Assembly: GCF_029688845.1 (NCBI RefSeq)
Contig: NZ_JARUKW010000014.1
Location: 62,001-126,000 of the forward strand
Direction: 5' to 3'
Length of the DNA: 64,000 nucleotides
From: Natronococcus sp. A-GB1
Lineage (GTDB): Archaea; Halobacteriota; Halobacteria; Halobacteriales; Natrialbaceae
In this document: positions 51,676 to 59,963 of the stretch, piece after piece
Numbering within the stretch: position 1 is the stretch's first letter
Layout of the letters: each line of letters opens with the position of its first letter
Made by a program: the position numbers and the translations under genes
Notes under the pieces: model-generated
Seen by the model: only the letters and a program-made list of their open reading frames with translations
The model's database searches: none
What the model was told of the DNA's origin: nothing

Positions 51676-53619
51676 CTACTCCTCCTCGTTGGTCTCCGCC
51701 GAGTCGACGTTCTGCTCGCGGACCGTGATCCCCTTCCGGCCGAGGTGCTGGAGCTGTCGGCGGGCGAACTCCTCCTCGCGGGTACCGCGAGTAGCGAGCA
51801 CGTAGACGAGCGCCCCGCCCGCGGGTCGCATCGTGCGGCCGGCCCGCTGGGTCCCCTGGCGGCGCGAGCCCCCGAGCCCGGAGGCGACGATCGCCATGTC
51901 GGCGGTCGGGAGGTCGATCCCCTCGTCGCCCACCCGGGAGATCACCAGCAGGTCGCGCTCGTCGCGGCGGAACTCCTCGAGCAGCCGGCGGCGCTCGTGG
52001 TGGGGCGTCTCGCCGCTGAGGAAGGGGACGTCCAGCGCGTCGGCGATCTCGCGGCCCTGCTCGAGGTAGTCGACGAACACCAGCGACTTCGCGCCGGGAT
52101 GCGAGGAGAGCAGGTACCGCACCTCGTCGATCTTCCCCCGGTTCTGGGCGGCGATGCGGTACTTTTCTCGTCCTTCGGCGGAACCGTAGGCGTTGCCTTG
52201 CTCGTCGTCGCCCCACGGTACGTAGCGGATCTCGAGTTCCGGCTCGGCGACGAAGCCGGCGTCGAACAGCGCCTCCCAGTCGGTGCCGATCGGCGGGCCG
52301 ACGAGGGTGAATATCTCTTTCTGACGGTCGTCCTCCCGGATCGGGCTCGCCGATAGCCCGAGGCGATGCCGGGACTGGAGGTGCGTGCTCCGCCGGTAGA
52401 TGTCCGAGGGAACGTGCTGGCACTCGTCGAACACGACGAGTCCCCACTCGCGGTCGTCGAACAGCGAGCGGTGGCGATCCATCCCCGCGATCTGGTAGGT
52501 GGCGATCGTCACCGGCCGCACGTTCTTCTGGCCGCCGTGGTACTGGCCGATCTGGTGGGGCTCGAGCGAGGTGTACTCCTCGATCGTCTCGGCCCACTGA
52601 CGCGCCAGGTCGCGACTCGGCACGAGCACGAGGGTCTCGCCGCCGACGTGGGTCATCGCACCCATCGCGGCGACGGTCTTGCCGCTGCCCGGCGGCCCGA
52701 CGAAGACGCCCTCGCCGGCCTCGGCGAAGCGGTCGACCCACTCGCGCTGGTAGTCCCGGAGCGAGACCTCGAGGTCGATCTCGAGCTCCTCGCCGGACTC
52801 GAGGTCGCGGTGGTCCTGGACCGGGTAGCCCGCCTCGTACAGAATGCGCTTGATCGCGGCCTCGGCTCCCTCGCGGACCCAGTCCTCGGTCTCGGAGATG
52901 GGGGCGTGAACGTGTTCCTCGTCGAGCTTCTGACGGGCGACGTTGCCCATGATCTCCGGCGTCTGGGCCTCGAGCACGGTGTAGCCGTCCTCGTGGGTCG
53001 CGAGCCGGAACTGGTGGGCCCGATCCCAATGGCTCTCGACCCAGTCCTCGAGGTCCTCGTTGCGCTGGCCGAGCGCCTGGCGCATCGTTCGGGCCAGCTC
53101 CTCGAAGGAGTCGTGGGGCGTGCTCCAGACGTCCTCCGGTCGGACGACGTAGCGGTACCCCTGCTCGCCGTTGCCGTCGGCGAGGTGGGCGAACTGTGAG
53201 AGCTGCGCCCGCGTAAACTGGTCGGGCCGATCGACGATAATCTCGCGGCGCTTCGGAAACACGACGACGCGCTCGCGGTCGGTGAGGTCCTCGAGCTCGC
53301 TGGGGTACCAGACGACGGGGTCCGTCGAGACCGAGAGACGCTCGAGGTCGCCCCGGTCGGCGAGGGTCTCGAGTCGGTCACTGGCCTCCTCGTGGGGGAT
53401 CTCGAGGGCGCGGGCGACGGCGGCCGCGGTGAGCACGGGCGCCCCCTCGCGCTGGGAGGCGTCGTGGAACTCCGCGATCGTCGGCTCCTCGCTCCCTGCC
53501 TCGAGGTCCGTCGGTTCCCCGTCGACCGCTCGGTCGGAGGCGTCGCTCCCTCTGGACGGCTCGTCGGTCACCTCGCTCTCGGTACCGTCGTCGGCGTCGA
53601 TCGAGGAGTGGTCGGTCAC
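51676..53619 (-). CDS. rad25: Rad25/XPB-like DEAH-box helicase
   Basis: A 647-residue superfamily 2 helicase. After an acidic leader (1-60) come a winged-helix-like part (about 60-105) and a damage-recognition-like region. The helicase core has LRDYQREWVDRFAEAG, Walker A GPPGSGKTVA, motif II VFDECQHVP (DECQ rather than DEAH), motif III LSASPIRED, motif IV-V KSLVFVDYLEQGREIA and VGDEGIDLP, and motif VI QRAGRTMRP. Archaeal XPB homologues open DNA for repair or transcription and can pair with the nuclease Bax1, which is not adjacent here. Confidence 0.92.
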   Translation of the reverse strand: MTDHSSIDADDGTESEVTDEPSRGSDASDRAVDGEPTDLEAGSEEPTIAEFHDASQREGAPVLTAAAVARALEIPHEEASDRLETLADRGDLERLSVSTDPVVWYPSELEDLTDRERVVVFPKRREIIVDRPDQFTRAQLSQFAHLADGNGEQGYRYVVRPEDVWSTPHDSFEELARTMRQALGQRNEDLEDWVESHWDRAHQFRLATHEDGYTVLEAQTPEIMGNVARQKLDEEHVHAPISETEDWVREGAEAAIKRILYEAGYPVQDHRDLESGEELEIDLEVSLRDYQREWVDRFAEAGEGVFVGPPGSGKTVAAMGAMTHVGGETLVLVPSRDLARQWAETIEEYTSLEPHQIGQYHGGQKNVRPVTIATYQIAGMDRHRSLFDDREWGLVVFDECQHVPSDIYRRSTHLQSRHRLGLSASPIREDDRQKEIFTLVGPPIGTDWEALFDAGFVAEPELEIRYVPWGDDEQGNAYGSAEGREKYRIAAQNRGKIDEVRYLLSSHPGAKSLVFVDYLEQGREIADALDVPFLSGETPHHERRRLLEEFRRDERDLLVISRVGDEGIDLPTADMAIVASGLGGSRRQGTQRAGRTMRPAGGALVYVLATRGTREEEFARRQLQHLGRKGITVREQNVDSAETNEEE

Positions 53620-53690
53620 TGACGGCCCGTAGCCGGAGTACGGGTAAACCGGTTACGTTCGGTCCCCCGAGGATCGAGCGTGAGCCCTAC

Positions 53691-53699
53691 ATTATATGC
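53691..53699 (+). promoter_or_regulatory. TATA box of the 58-residue protein gene
   Basis: ATTATATGC centred about 30 nt before the ATG at 53725, indicating leaderless transcription. Confidence 0.6.
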
Positions 53700-53724
53700 G
53701 GATCGATACCGTAACACACACTGT

Positions 53725-53901
53725 ATGTTCCGCGCGATTCTTCCGGAGGGACAGATCGTCTGCGAACGGTACGACCGAACCGATAGCGGTCTCGAGCTGT
53801 ACAACGGCGACGACGAGTTCGTCGCGTTCGTCCCCTACGCCAACCTGCACGCGCTGCTCGACGACGACGTCTACAGCGAGAAAGAGCGGTCGATCATGTA
53901 G
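53725..53901 (+). CDS. conserved haloarchaeal 58-residue protein
   Basis: Short acidic protein MFRAILPEGQIVCERYDRTD continuing GLELYNGDDEFVAFVPYANL to the stop. Its pattern of five beta strands with a central LELYN turn recurs in haloarchaea, function unknown. The strong TATA box at 53691-53699 supports expression. Its 3' end overlaps the 3' end of the convergent TFB gene by 8 bp. Confidence 0.75.
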   Translation: MFRAILPEGQIVCERYDRTDSGLELYNGDDEFVAFVPYANLHALLDDDVYSEKERSIM

Positions 53902-54853
53902 CCGGCTGCTGGTCGATCGCCTCGAGCTGCTCGCGGTACCTGTTTCTGACCGTGACGACGGTCGTCTGTGCGGTGTCGGCGACCGCGCGCTGGGGGATCG
54001 TCTCCTCGCAGAGCAGCCCCGCGGCGTAGATCGCCGCGGCCGCAAACCCCGTCGGCGACTTTCCTGAGTGGAGTCCCTGCGTGGTCGTCTCGTCGATAAT
54101 CTCGATCGCCTTCGACTCGACATGGTTGTCCACGTCGAGTTCCGAGCAAAAGCGTGGGACGAACTGTCGGGGATTCGTCGGCTCGAGGTTGATGTCGAGC
54201 TCGTCGGCGATGTAGCGGTACGTACGGCCGATCTCGCGCTGGTCGACCCGGGAGACGGCGGTCACCTCCTCGAGACTGCGCGGGATGTCCTCCTTGCGAC
54301 ACGCCGTGTACAGCGCGCTGGTCGCGACGCCCTCGATCGACCGCCCGCGGATGAGGTCCTGCTCGAGGGCCTGCCGGTAGATGACGCTCGCCGTCTCCTT
54401 GACGGGTTTCGGCACTCCGAGGGCGCTGACCATCCGATCGATCTCCGAAAGCGCGTACTTGAGGTTTCGCTCGCCGGCGTTTTTCGTCCGGATGCGTTCC
54501 TGCCAGACCCGAAGCCGGTGGAGCTGGCCGTGTTTGTCGGCCGACATCGAGTGGCCGTTGGCGTCGCGGTTGCGCCAGTCGATCGTCGTCGTCAGCCCGC
54601 GGTCGTGCATCGACTGGGTCAGGGGCGCACCGACCCTGGAGAGTTCGTCGTGTTCCTGGGCATTGAACGCTCGCCACTCCGGCCCGTAGTCGATCGGATC
54701 TTCGGTCAGGACGAGCCCACACTCCCCGCAGACCCGCTCGCCGCGGTCCGGGTCGTGGACGATCGTCTCGGTTTCACAGTCGGGACACAGGGCCACCTCC
54801 CGTCTCCGTGACTCCGATTCGGCTCTGGCGTGATCGACGATGGACCGCGTCAT
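53894..54853 (-). CDS. tfb: transcription initiation factor TFB
   Basis: A 319-residue TFIIB homologue. The N-terminal zinc ribbon has CPDC (about 23-26) and CGEC (about 42-45). The B-reader/linker region reads DYGPEWRAFNAQEHDELSRV, and two cyclin folds follow (about 115-215 and 216-310), with ESKAIEIIDETTTQGLHSGK and SPTGFAAAAIYAAGLL in the second. TFB positions RNA polymerase at BRE/TATA promoters, and haloarchaea use several TFBs with different promoter preferences. The start is the ATG at 54853; the longer open frame is not homologous. A hairpin-like inverted repeat lies 42-57 bp upstream. Confidence 0.95.
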   Translation of the reverse strand: MTRSIVDHARAESESRRREVALCPDCETETIVHDPDRGERVCGECGLVLTEDPIDYGPEWRAFNAQEHDELSRVGAPLTQSMHDRGLTTTIDWRNRDANGHSMSADKHGQLHRLRVWQERIRTKNAGERNLKYALSEIDRMVSALGVPKPVKETASVIYRQALEQDLIRGRSIEGVATSALYTACRKEDIPRSLEEVTAVSRVDQREIGRTYRYIADELDINLEPTNPRQFVPRFCSELDVDNHVESKAIEIIDETTTQGLHSGKSPTGFAAAAIYAAGLLCEETIPQRAVADTAQTTVVTVRNRYREQLEAIDQQPAT

Positions 54854-55585
54854 CAGTACCGAAAAACCATCACGACACTGTAAGGGGGGTACATGGTTTC
54901 GGGAGAAACCGTAACTTACTGATTCGTGTCGGATAACGCCGCCGAGTGAACGATCGATGACCGACGCCATCGTCCCGCTTGCACCCGATACGGTAACGGA
55001 ACTCGAGCCGAGAGCGGCGTCCGACGCCACCTGTTCGGTGGCGGTCCGCTTCGACGGATCCGTCTCCGAGACGCGAGCGCAAACGCCGAAAGGACGCCGA
55101 TTCTATCGTTTCAACGGGGACATAAGGTAAATCTCTCGTTCATCGTGTAACCCCCGTTTGCGGGTTCGAACCGTCGACTGAGTTTATAGCTTTGCGCTCG
55201 AAGGCCTCGATCCAGTGTCGCGTTACCGACCCGCCCATCCTCGTCGCCGGCTCGCCCGCCGCAGCCGTACGTGGTCACTACGCGTCGCCAATTGGTTGAT
55301 ACCGCGGTCGGTCGATCGACCGAAGTGGCCCTCGAGTGGTCGGTTTCGTCCCGCCTCGTTCTCCCGAACCGGAAGTCGATCCGTAGCGCCTTTGCAGGCG
55401 GTGCGAAACGTGGTTGTGCTTAAGAGAATCAGTGTTGGCGTACAACCTGGTGTGTCAATCGTGATCGCAACGTCGCTTTCGAAGCTGCAGCGGTCGCTGT
55501 CGGTCCGACAGTCCGATCGCTACGAACCCCGGCCCCGAACGAAACCAGCGGGAGCCGGACGTACAGGTGGGGGAGGCGTTCAGTA
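54854..55585. other. 732-bp region between TFB and DUF7344 genes
   Basis: No convincing gene. A 59-codon frame starting at 54957 (MTDAIVPLAPDTVTELEPRA...) is divergent to tfb and might be a small protein, but it turns basic toward the end and I leave it uncalled. The inverted repeat 54895-54910 lies here. A TATA-like GTGCTTAAGAG (55417-55427) could serve the DUF7344 gene. Confidence 0.45.
54895..54910. promoter_or_regulatory. inverted repeat upstream of tfb
   Basis: GGTTTC-GGGA-GAAACC, a perfect 6-bp inverted repeat 42-57 nt before the tfb start, about where the BRE would be. Candidate operator for autoregulation. Confidence 0.35.
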
Positions 55586-56182
55586 ATGTCGTCGATCGAT
55601 AGCTCGCTTCCCGACGAAATTGCGTCGGTTACCGATACCGACGACGACGGCCGGCTCTCGAAAGACGTCATCTTCGAGCTCCTGAAAAACCGGCGTCGAA
55701 GGGAGGTCCTGACGTATCTTCTCGAGGCCGACGAGACCGTTACCCTCGGCGAACTCGCCGAGCAGATCGCGGCCTGGGAGAACGATACGAGCGTCAACGC
55801 GTTGAGTTCCGATCAGCGAAAGCGGGTGTACGTCGCGCTGTACCAGACGCACCTGCCGAAGATGGACGACGCCGGCATCGTCAAGTACGACCAGGATCGT
55901 GGGCTCATCACGCTGGCGGACAACGCCGATCTGCTCATGATGTATCTCGACACCGACACCCACCAGCAGGATCGGTGGGACCGGTGGTACGCCGTACTGA
56001 GCCTCCTTGGAATCTCCGTCGTCGCCGCGGCGACGCTCGGGCTTCCGCCACTCGCCGCCGTTCCGACGATGGCCCTGGCCGGTGCGGTCGTCGGCGCGTT
56101 CTCCGTGCTGACGATCGTTCACGCCGTTACGAACCGCCAGGAAGAGCAGACGGTCAACGGGAAACTCTCCCGAATCGAGTGA
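55586..56182 (+). CDS. DUF7344-type winged-helix protein with two membrane segments
   Basis: A 198-residue protein. Residues 22-115 form a winged helix of the haloarchaeal DUF7344 type (LSKDVIFELLKNRRRREVLT, GELAEQIAAWENDTSVNALS, KRVYVALYQTHLPKMDDAGI, ending YDQDRGLITLADNADLL). Two hydrophobic helices follow (about 137-155 and 157-176), so the DNA-binding part is probably tethered to the membrane. The target is unknown. Convergent with the beta-helix gene. Confidence 0.85.
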   Translation: MSSIDSSLPDEIASVTDTDDDGRLSKDVIFELLKNRRRREVLTYLLEADETVTLGELAEQIAAWENDTSVNALSSDQRKRVYVALYQTHLPKMDDAGIVKYDQDRGLITLADNADLLMMYLDTDTHQQDRWDRWYAVLSLLGISVVAAATLGLPPLAAVPTMALAGAVVGAFSVLTIVHAVTNRQEEQTVNGKLSRIE

Positions 56183-56502
56183 ACGAGCGAGTTCCGGTCC
56201 GCCGCTGCCGCTCGGTGCGGACGGCCGCTTCTGGTAGCGCCACGGCGGCCGCCGCCTCCTCTGCGGAGACGCGGCGACTCAGAAAGCCGGCGAACGCTCG
56301 AGAAGGACTTTTATTCATCTAGCTCGTAGTGACGCTTGGCTCCCAGAACCGCCATCCAGTACCGGAACAGTTCGCGTGCCAGCTGCTGTTCCTGGCGTGG
56401 GAGCCGTCTTCTACCCGAGCGACGATTCGCGAGTGGCGACGCCGTGCAAGCGTCGCGAGATGCCGGCGTCAGTACCGGCCAAAACGGGCTCGCAATCAGT
56501 CG
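56183..56502. other. 320-bp convergent gap with a possible gene tail relic
   Basis: No complete gene. On the minus strand a frame without a start codon (56311-56502) ends with a protein-like tail (see separate entry). A Thr/Ala/Gly-rich plus-strand stretch is not coding-like. Confidence 0.45.
56311..56412 (-). pseudogene. possible C-terminal relic of a protein gene
   Basis: A frame ending in TAA at 56311-56313 encodes RRLPRQEQQLARELFRYWMA followed by VLGAKRHYELDE. The composition (helix-forming, mixed charge) is protein-like, yet no ATG, GTG or TTG precedes it in frame before the stop codon of the beta-helix gene, with which it shares frame. It could be a truncated gene or a readthrough extension. 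I do not recognise the family. Confidence 0.3.
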
Positions 56503-58278
56503 CTACTGGTCGCGAGCGTTGTACTGCACGTCGACGGCCGCGTCGCCGGCGAGCTGGAACGCCGTGATCTCGCCTTCGAACCAGTAGGCGTCGCGCCAGT
56601 CGGAGACGGTCCCCCGAACGGTCGCCCCTTCGATGACGTCCTCGTCGTCGATCGAGGCGTCCCGGTACTCCGATTTGACGACCGTGCCGTCGACCGTAAA
56701 GGAGTACACGCTCGGCGCGTCGGCCTCGGTACCGTCGATCACCAGCGCGTGGGGGAGCAACTCGCTGTCGCCGTACTCGTCGGGGTCGATCTCCTCGCCG
56801 TCGACGAAGACTCGAGCTTCGCCTTCCGAGAACGTGACGTCGGCGAGCGTTCCCGAGAACCGGAACGTTCGGCTTCCGTCGGTCACGGAGTCCTGAACCG
56901 TCGAGCCGGAGCTCCGGAGCTCCTCGTCGTCGGTCTCGATGGTTCCGTCGACCGTGATCTCGTAGCTCGCGGGCTCGCCGGTCCCCTTGAGCTCGAGGAC
57001 GTGGGGGAGTTCGGGGCCGTATTCGTCGGGGTCGATCTCCTCGTCGTTGAGGACTACCGTTGCGGGTCCGTCGACGGTGACGCTCTCGAGGTCGCCGTCG
57101 AACCGGAAGGCGTCGACCCAGTCGGCGACGCTGCCGTGGACGGTCCCGTTTTCGATCTCGAGGTCGTCGTCGATCGTCGCGCCCTCGTCCGTCGTGGGGA
57201 CGACCTCGCCGTCGACGATGAACTCGTAGCGGGTCGCGCCGGAGGCGTCGCCATCGAATCGGATTCGGTTCGGGAGGTCGGACTCCTCTTCGTCGGGCCC
57301 GTCAGTTGAGGGTCTTGATCTTGATCCCTGGCTGGCGCCGGCCGCGGCCTCCTCGGCGCTCGTCGGGACGCCGTCGGGAACCGAAAGGTCCGGATCGTTG
57401 GTGACCTCGCCCGTCTGGACCTGTCCCTGCGTGTCGCCGCTGTAGGAGCCCGATCGGAAGTCGATCGTTCCGCCTTCGTGGGTGAGCAGCGCCGCGGCGT
57501 ACGGGCCCGCAGCGAACTCGGAGTCTTCGATCGTGACCGGTCCGGGCGACCAGGCCCAGACGGGACGGCCGTGCTGTTCGGTGTAGCCGCCCCAGCTCCC
57601 GTTCTCGGTGGAGTAGTCGGTGTCGTCGTTGTACGCGACGGAGTCGACGATGACGTCGTCCGTACTCGCACACCGGAACGTCGCCACGCCGTTGTTCTTG
57701 CCGTAACAGGACTCGAAGCGGACGCTACCACCGTTGGCCGTGTTCGAACAGTAGAAGCCGTTGTTCGGCCAGCCCTGGACGTTACAGTGTCGGAACGTGA
57801 CGTCGGCGTTGCTGTCACGGTGCAGGAAGATCGCGCCGGGTCCGTGGACGAAGCTCTCGCCGCTCTTGTTCGCGCCGTCGCCGAGGTAGAGGTTCTCGAC
57901 GAGGACGTCGCCGGCGGGAACGTTGATCGTCATCGCGAAGTCCCCGCCCTGATAGAGTCCCGAGAAGCCGACGTTCCGAATCGTCGCGTCGGCACCGGTG
58001 ACGTTCAGCAGGATCCCGTTTCCGTTTGAGACGTCGATCAGCGTGTTCTCGAAGGTTTCTCCCTCGCCGATCTGGATCGTCTGCCCGCTGGCCTCGATGA
58101 CGTCGTAGTCGTCGTCGGCGCTCGCGACGCCCGCGAAGGCCGCCGCCGCGGTCGTCGTCCCAGCCAGCTTCAGGTAGGACCGTCGATCCAGTAATCCGCG
58201 ATTACCGCTCGTTTCCGACGGCTCGACGCCGTCACCGCCAAACCGCTCCGTATCCAGTACCGATGGTTCGCGTGCCAT
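56503..58278 (-). CDS. Tat-exported right-handed beta-helix protein with three C-terminal repeats
   Basis: A 591-residue surface protein. A twin-arginine signal is visible as LLDRRSYLKLAGTTTAAAAF (residues 29-48) with a cleavage-like ASADDD. Residues 60-295 form a pectate-lyase-type beta helix (repeats such as GADATIRNVGFSGLY, GDVLVENLYLG, NADVTFRHCNVQGW, GPVTIEDSEFAAGP) without recognised catalytic residues. After the element VPDGVPTSAEEAAAG (300-314) and an acidic linker come three tandem 85-residue units (335-423, 424-508, 509-591), two ending V-D/N-x-EEIDPDEYG. The paralogue at 58680 shares the core but lacks the repeats. Confidence 0.88.
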   Translation of the reverse strand: MAREPSVLDTERFGGDGVEPSETSGNRGLLDRRSYLKLAGTTTAAAAFAGVASADDDYDVIEASGQTIQIGEGETFENTLIDVSNGNGILLNVTGADATIRNVGFSGLYQGGDFAMTINVPAGDVLVENLYLGDGANKSGESFVHGPGAIFLHRDSNADVTFRHCNVQGWPNNGFYCSNTANGGSVRFESCYGKNNGVATFRCASTDDVIVDSVAYNDDTDYSTENGSWGGYTEQHGRPVWAWSPGPVTIEDSEFAAGPYAAALLTHEGGTIDFRSGSYSGDTQGQVQTGEVTNDPDLSVPDGVPTSAEEAAAGASQGSRSRPSTDGPDEEESDLPNRIRFDGDASGATRYEFIVDGEVVPTTDEGATIDDDLEIENGTVHGSVADWVDAFRFDGDLESVTVDGPATVVLNDEEIDPDEYGPELPHVLELKGTGEPASYEITVDGTIETDDEELRSSGSTVQDSVTDGSRTFRFSGTLADVTFSEGEARVFVDGEEIDPDEYGDSELLPHALVIDGTEADAPSVYSFTVDGTVVKSEYRDASIDDEDVIEGATVRGTVSDWRDAYWFEGEITAFQLAGDAAVDVQYNARDQ

Positions 58279-58304
58279 TGCAATCGAGTAATTCCGTACT
58301 ACCC

Positions 58305-58313
58305 GTATAAAGT
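58305..58313 (-). promoter_or_regulatory. TATA box of the left beta-helix gene
   Basis: ACTTTATAC on the minus strand, centred 31 nt before the start codon at 58278. Confidence 0.65.
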
Positions 58314-58429
58314 TTCTCCTCTAGTTCGCATAAAATTAACAGACACTAAATCGGCGGTGTCGGTTAGTTACGTAGATTTTCTATTTTATGCCACGGAATA
58401 TTATATACACAAACATTCGACTGCTCCTG

Positions 58430-58446
58430 GGTAATCACTGATTACC
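58430..58446. promoter_or_regulatory. 17-bp inverted repeat between the beta-helix genes
   Basis: GGTAATC-ACT-GATTACC, perfect 7-bp arms, 152 bp before the left gene and 234 bp after the right gene. Operator or structural element; no T-run. Confidence 0.35.
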
Positions 58447-58679
58447 GAGCCCTGTCGTTCGATCGTGGCATCGACCGTCTGAAATAAGTAACAGTTATTC
58501 CGGCCGTGTCGCGGTCTCGTCCTCGAGCAGCGGCCGAAAACGAATCCGCAAAAAACGAGCGGCGAGTGGAGGGCCGAAGCGGATTGCCGCGTTGGCGGCG
58601 GACTTCGTCGGTGGAGGACTGCGTCAGCGGAGTCGTTCGTGCCGGCGCGGTGGAGGGCAACGCCAGCGGGGTCCGGTCG

Positions 58680-59618
58680 TTACTCGCTCGCGGCTTCCTC
58701 GGCGCTCGTCGGAACGCCGTCGGGCACGAAGGCCTCGGGGTCGGTACCGACGTCGCTGTCGAGCTGGACGCTCGAGCCGTCGTGTTCCGCAACACCGGCC
58801 GCGTCGTCGTAATCAGTGTCGCTGACGACGACGGTGGTGCCGTTTCCGTTCGCGCCCGCGTCGATCGCCGTGTTCGCGCCGTTCATCTCGATCTGGCAGC
58901 CCTCGACCTCGACGGTTCCGGGCGCCCACGCCCAGATTCCCCGTCCCTCGAAACCCTCCCCGTCGACGAGGACGCTCGAGTTCGTGACTCGGCTTCCCTC
59001 GGTCGCGAGGCGGTAGTGCGAGACGTAACAGTTCGCCGCGAAACACTCGTCGATGTGGACGGTGCCGCCGCCGGCGTTGCCGGGCGCGGAGGCGTAGATC
59101 GCGTTGTCTGCGAACCCCTGGATGTTGAGGTTCCGGAAGTCGATGTGGCCGGAGTGGTCGGGGTTGACCCAGAAGCCGGTCTGGCCGTGACCGGTGCCGG
59201 ACGCGTTCTGCGAGTCGGAGCCGTCGCCGAGGTAGACGTTCTCGACGGTGCTCGTCGCTCCGCCGGTGTCGGCAACGCCGAACGTCGCGGAGCCGGCGCC
59301 GGAGGTGTTCTCACCGTGGAAGCCGACGTTTCGGACCGTCCAGTCGGTTCCCTCGGCGATGACGGTGATGTCACCACCGGTGGTCATGTCGATCAGCTTG
59401 TTCTCCCAGGTCTCGCCGTCGCTGATCGTGACGGTCTGGCCTTCGGCTTCGATAACCTCGTACTGCTCGTCGGCGGCGGCGGCGCCCGTTGCACCAACCG
59501 ATACCGCTGCCGTTGCAACCGCTGCGAGTGACTGCACGTAGCTCCGGCGGGTTAAGGACGTGTTACTGTCTGTATTCGCCATGTTACTCGCGTCGGTTGT
59601 ACGGGGTTGCTGCGCCAT
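58680..59618 (-). CDS. Tat-exported beta-helix protein (paralogue)
   Basis: A 312-residue protein. The twin-arginine signal is SLTRRSYVQSLAAVATAAVS, cleaved near TGAAAADEQ. The core repeats the paralogue's opening EVIEAEGQTVTISDGETWEN and the LIDMTTGG, WTVRNVGFHG, VENVYLGDG, IDFRNLNIQGF and GIWAWAPGTVEVEG rungs of a right-handed beta helix. It ends with VPDGVPTSAEEAASE, matching the linker element of the longer paralogue, but without the 85-residue repeats. The start at 59618 is 31 nt from a TATA box; an inner ATG at 59582 also precedes the signal. Confidence 0.88.
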   Translation of the reverse strand: MAQQPRTTDASNMANTDSNTSLTRRSYVQSLAAVATAAVSVGATGAAAADEQYEVIEAEGQTVTISDGETWENKLIDMTTGGDITVIAEGTDWTVRNVGFHGENTSGAGSATFGVADTGGATSTVENVYLGDGSDSQNASGTGHGQTGFWVNPDHSGHIDFRNLNIQGFADNAIYASAPGNAGGGTVHIDECFAANCYVSHYRLATEGSRVTNSSVLVDGEGFEGRGIWAWAPGTVEVEGCQIEMNGANTAIDAGANGNGTTVVVSDTDYDDAAGVAEHDGSSVQLDSDVGTDPEAFVPDGVPTSAEEAASE

Positions 59619-59963
59619 ACAGTTTCGTAACCTGGCCTTACGGGACATAAACCTTTTCTTGTCATCTTGGGTTAAATCTACAGATTATATTGCACACGTT
59701 ACCTATTTAGACAGAATGTAGAACAGTTCGATTGCGAACTTACGAAAGTCGTTCAGTCACGTCGGTCTCGCGGTGACGAAGGTAAGGAACTGTTTCCGGG
59801 GGCGGCGTCGACCCCTTCCGCTCGAGTAACCTCGAGATTCACCGCGAAAAGCAGATCTTTCGGATGATCAATCGTGAACAAGGCGTGATTACCGCCTCGA
59901 GAACTGTCATCTGGAGCCGCGGCGGTCGCGACCCGCCCGCAGCCGGGTTACTCGGCGGCCGAG
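59619..59963. other. intergenic, promoter of the right beta-helix gene
   Basis: 345 bp without a gene. It contains the TATA box at 59645-59653 and an AT-rich stretch to about 59730. The rest shows no recognisable element. Confidence 0.55.
59645..59653 (-). promoter_or_regulatory. TATA box of the right beta-helix gene
   Basis: GGTTTATGT on the minus strand, centred 31 nt before the ATG at 59618; it supports that start over the inner ATG. Confidence 0.6.

Larger units (their letters stand above)
58279..58679. other. AT-rich region between the two beta-helix genes
   Basis: 401 bp, no gene. It contains the promoter of the left gene (58305-58313), an AT-rich tract (58320-58410) and a 17-bp inverted repeat at 58430-58446. 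Confidence 0.6.

Noticed and set aside
54957-55136. 59-codon ORF divergent from tfb
   Set aside because: Plausible start but basic second half and no recognised family; kept only as a note in the intergenic entry.
55150-55185. GGGTTCGAACC resembling a tRNA T-arm
   Set aside because: Flanks do not form a T stem or an acceptor stem.
55215-55586. 123-codon plus-strand ORF before the DUF7344 gene
   Set aside because: Arg/Ser/Pro-rich from the first residues, typical of a random GC-rich frame.
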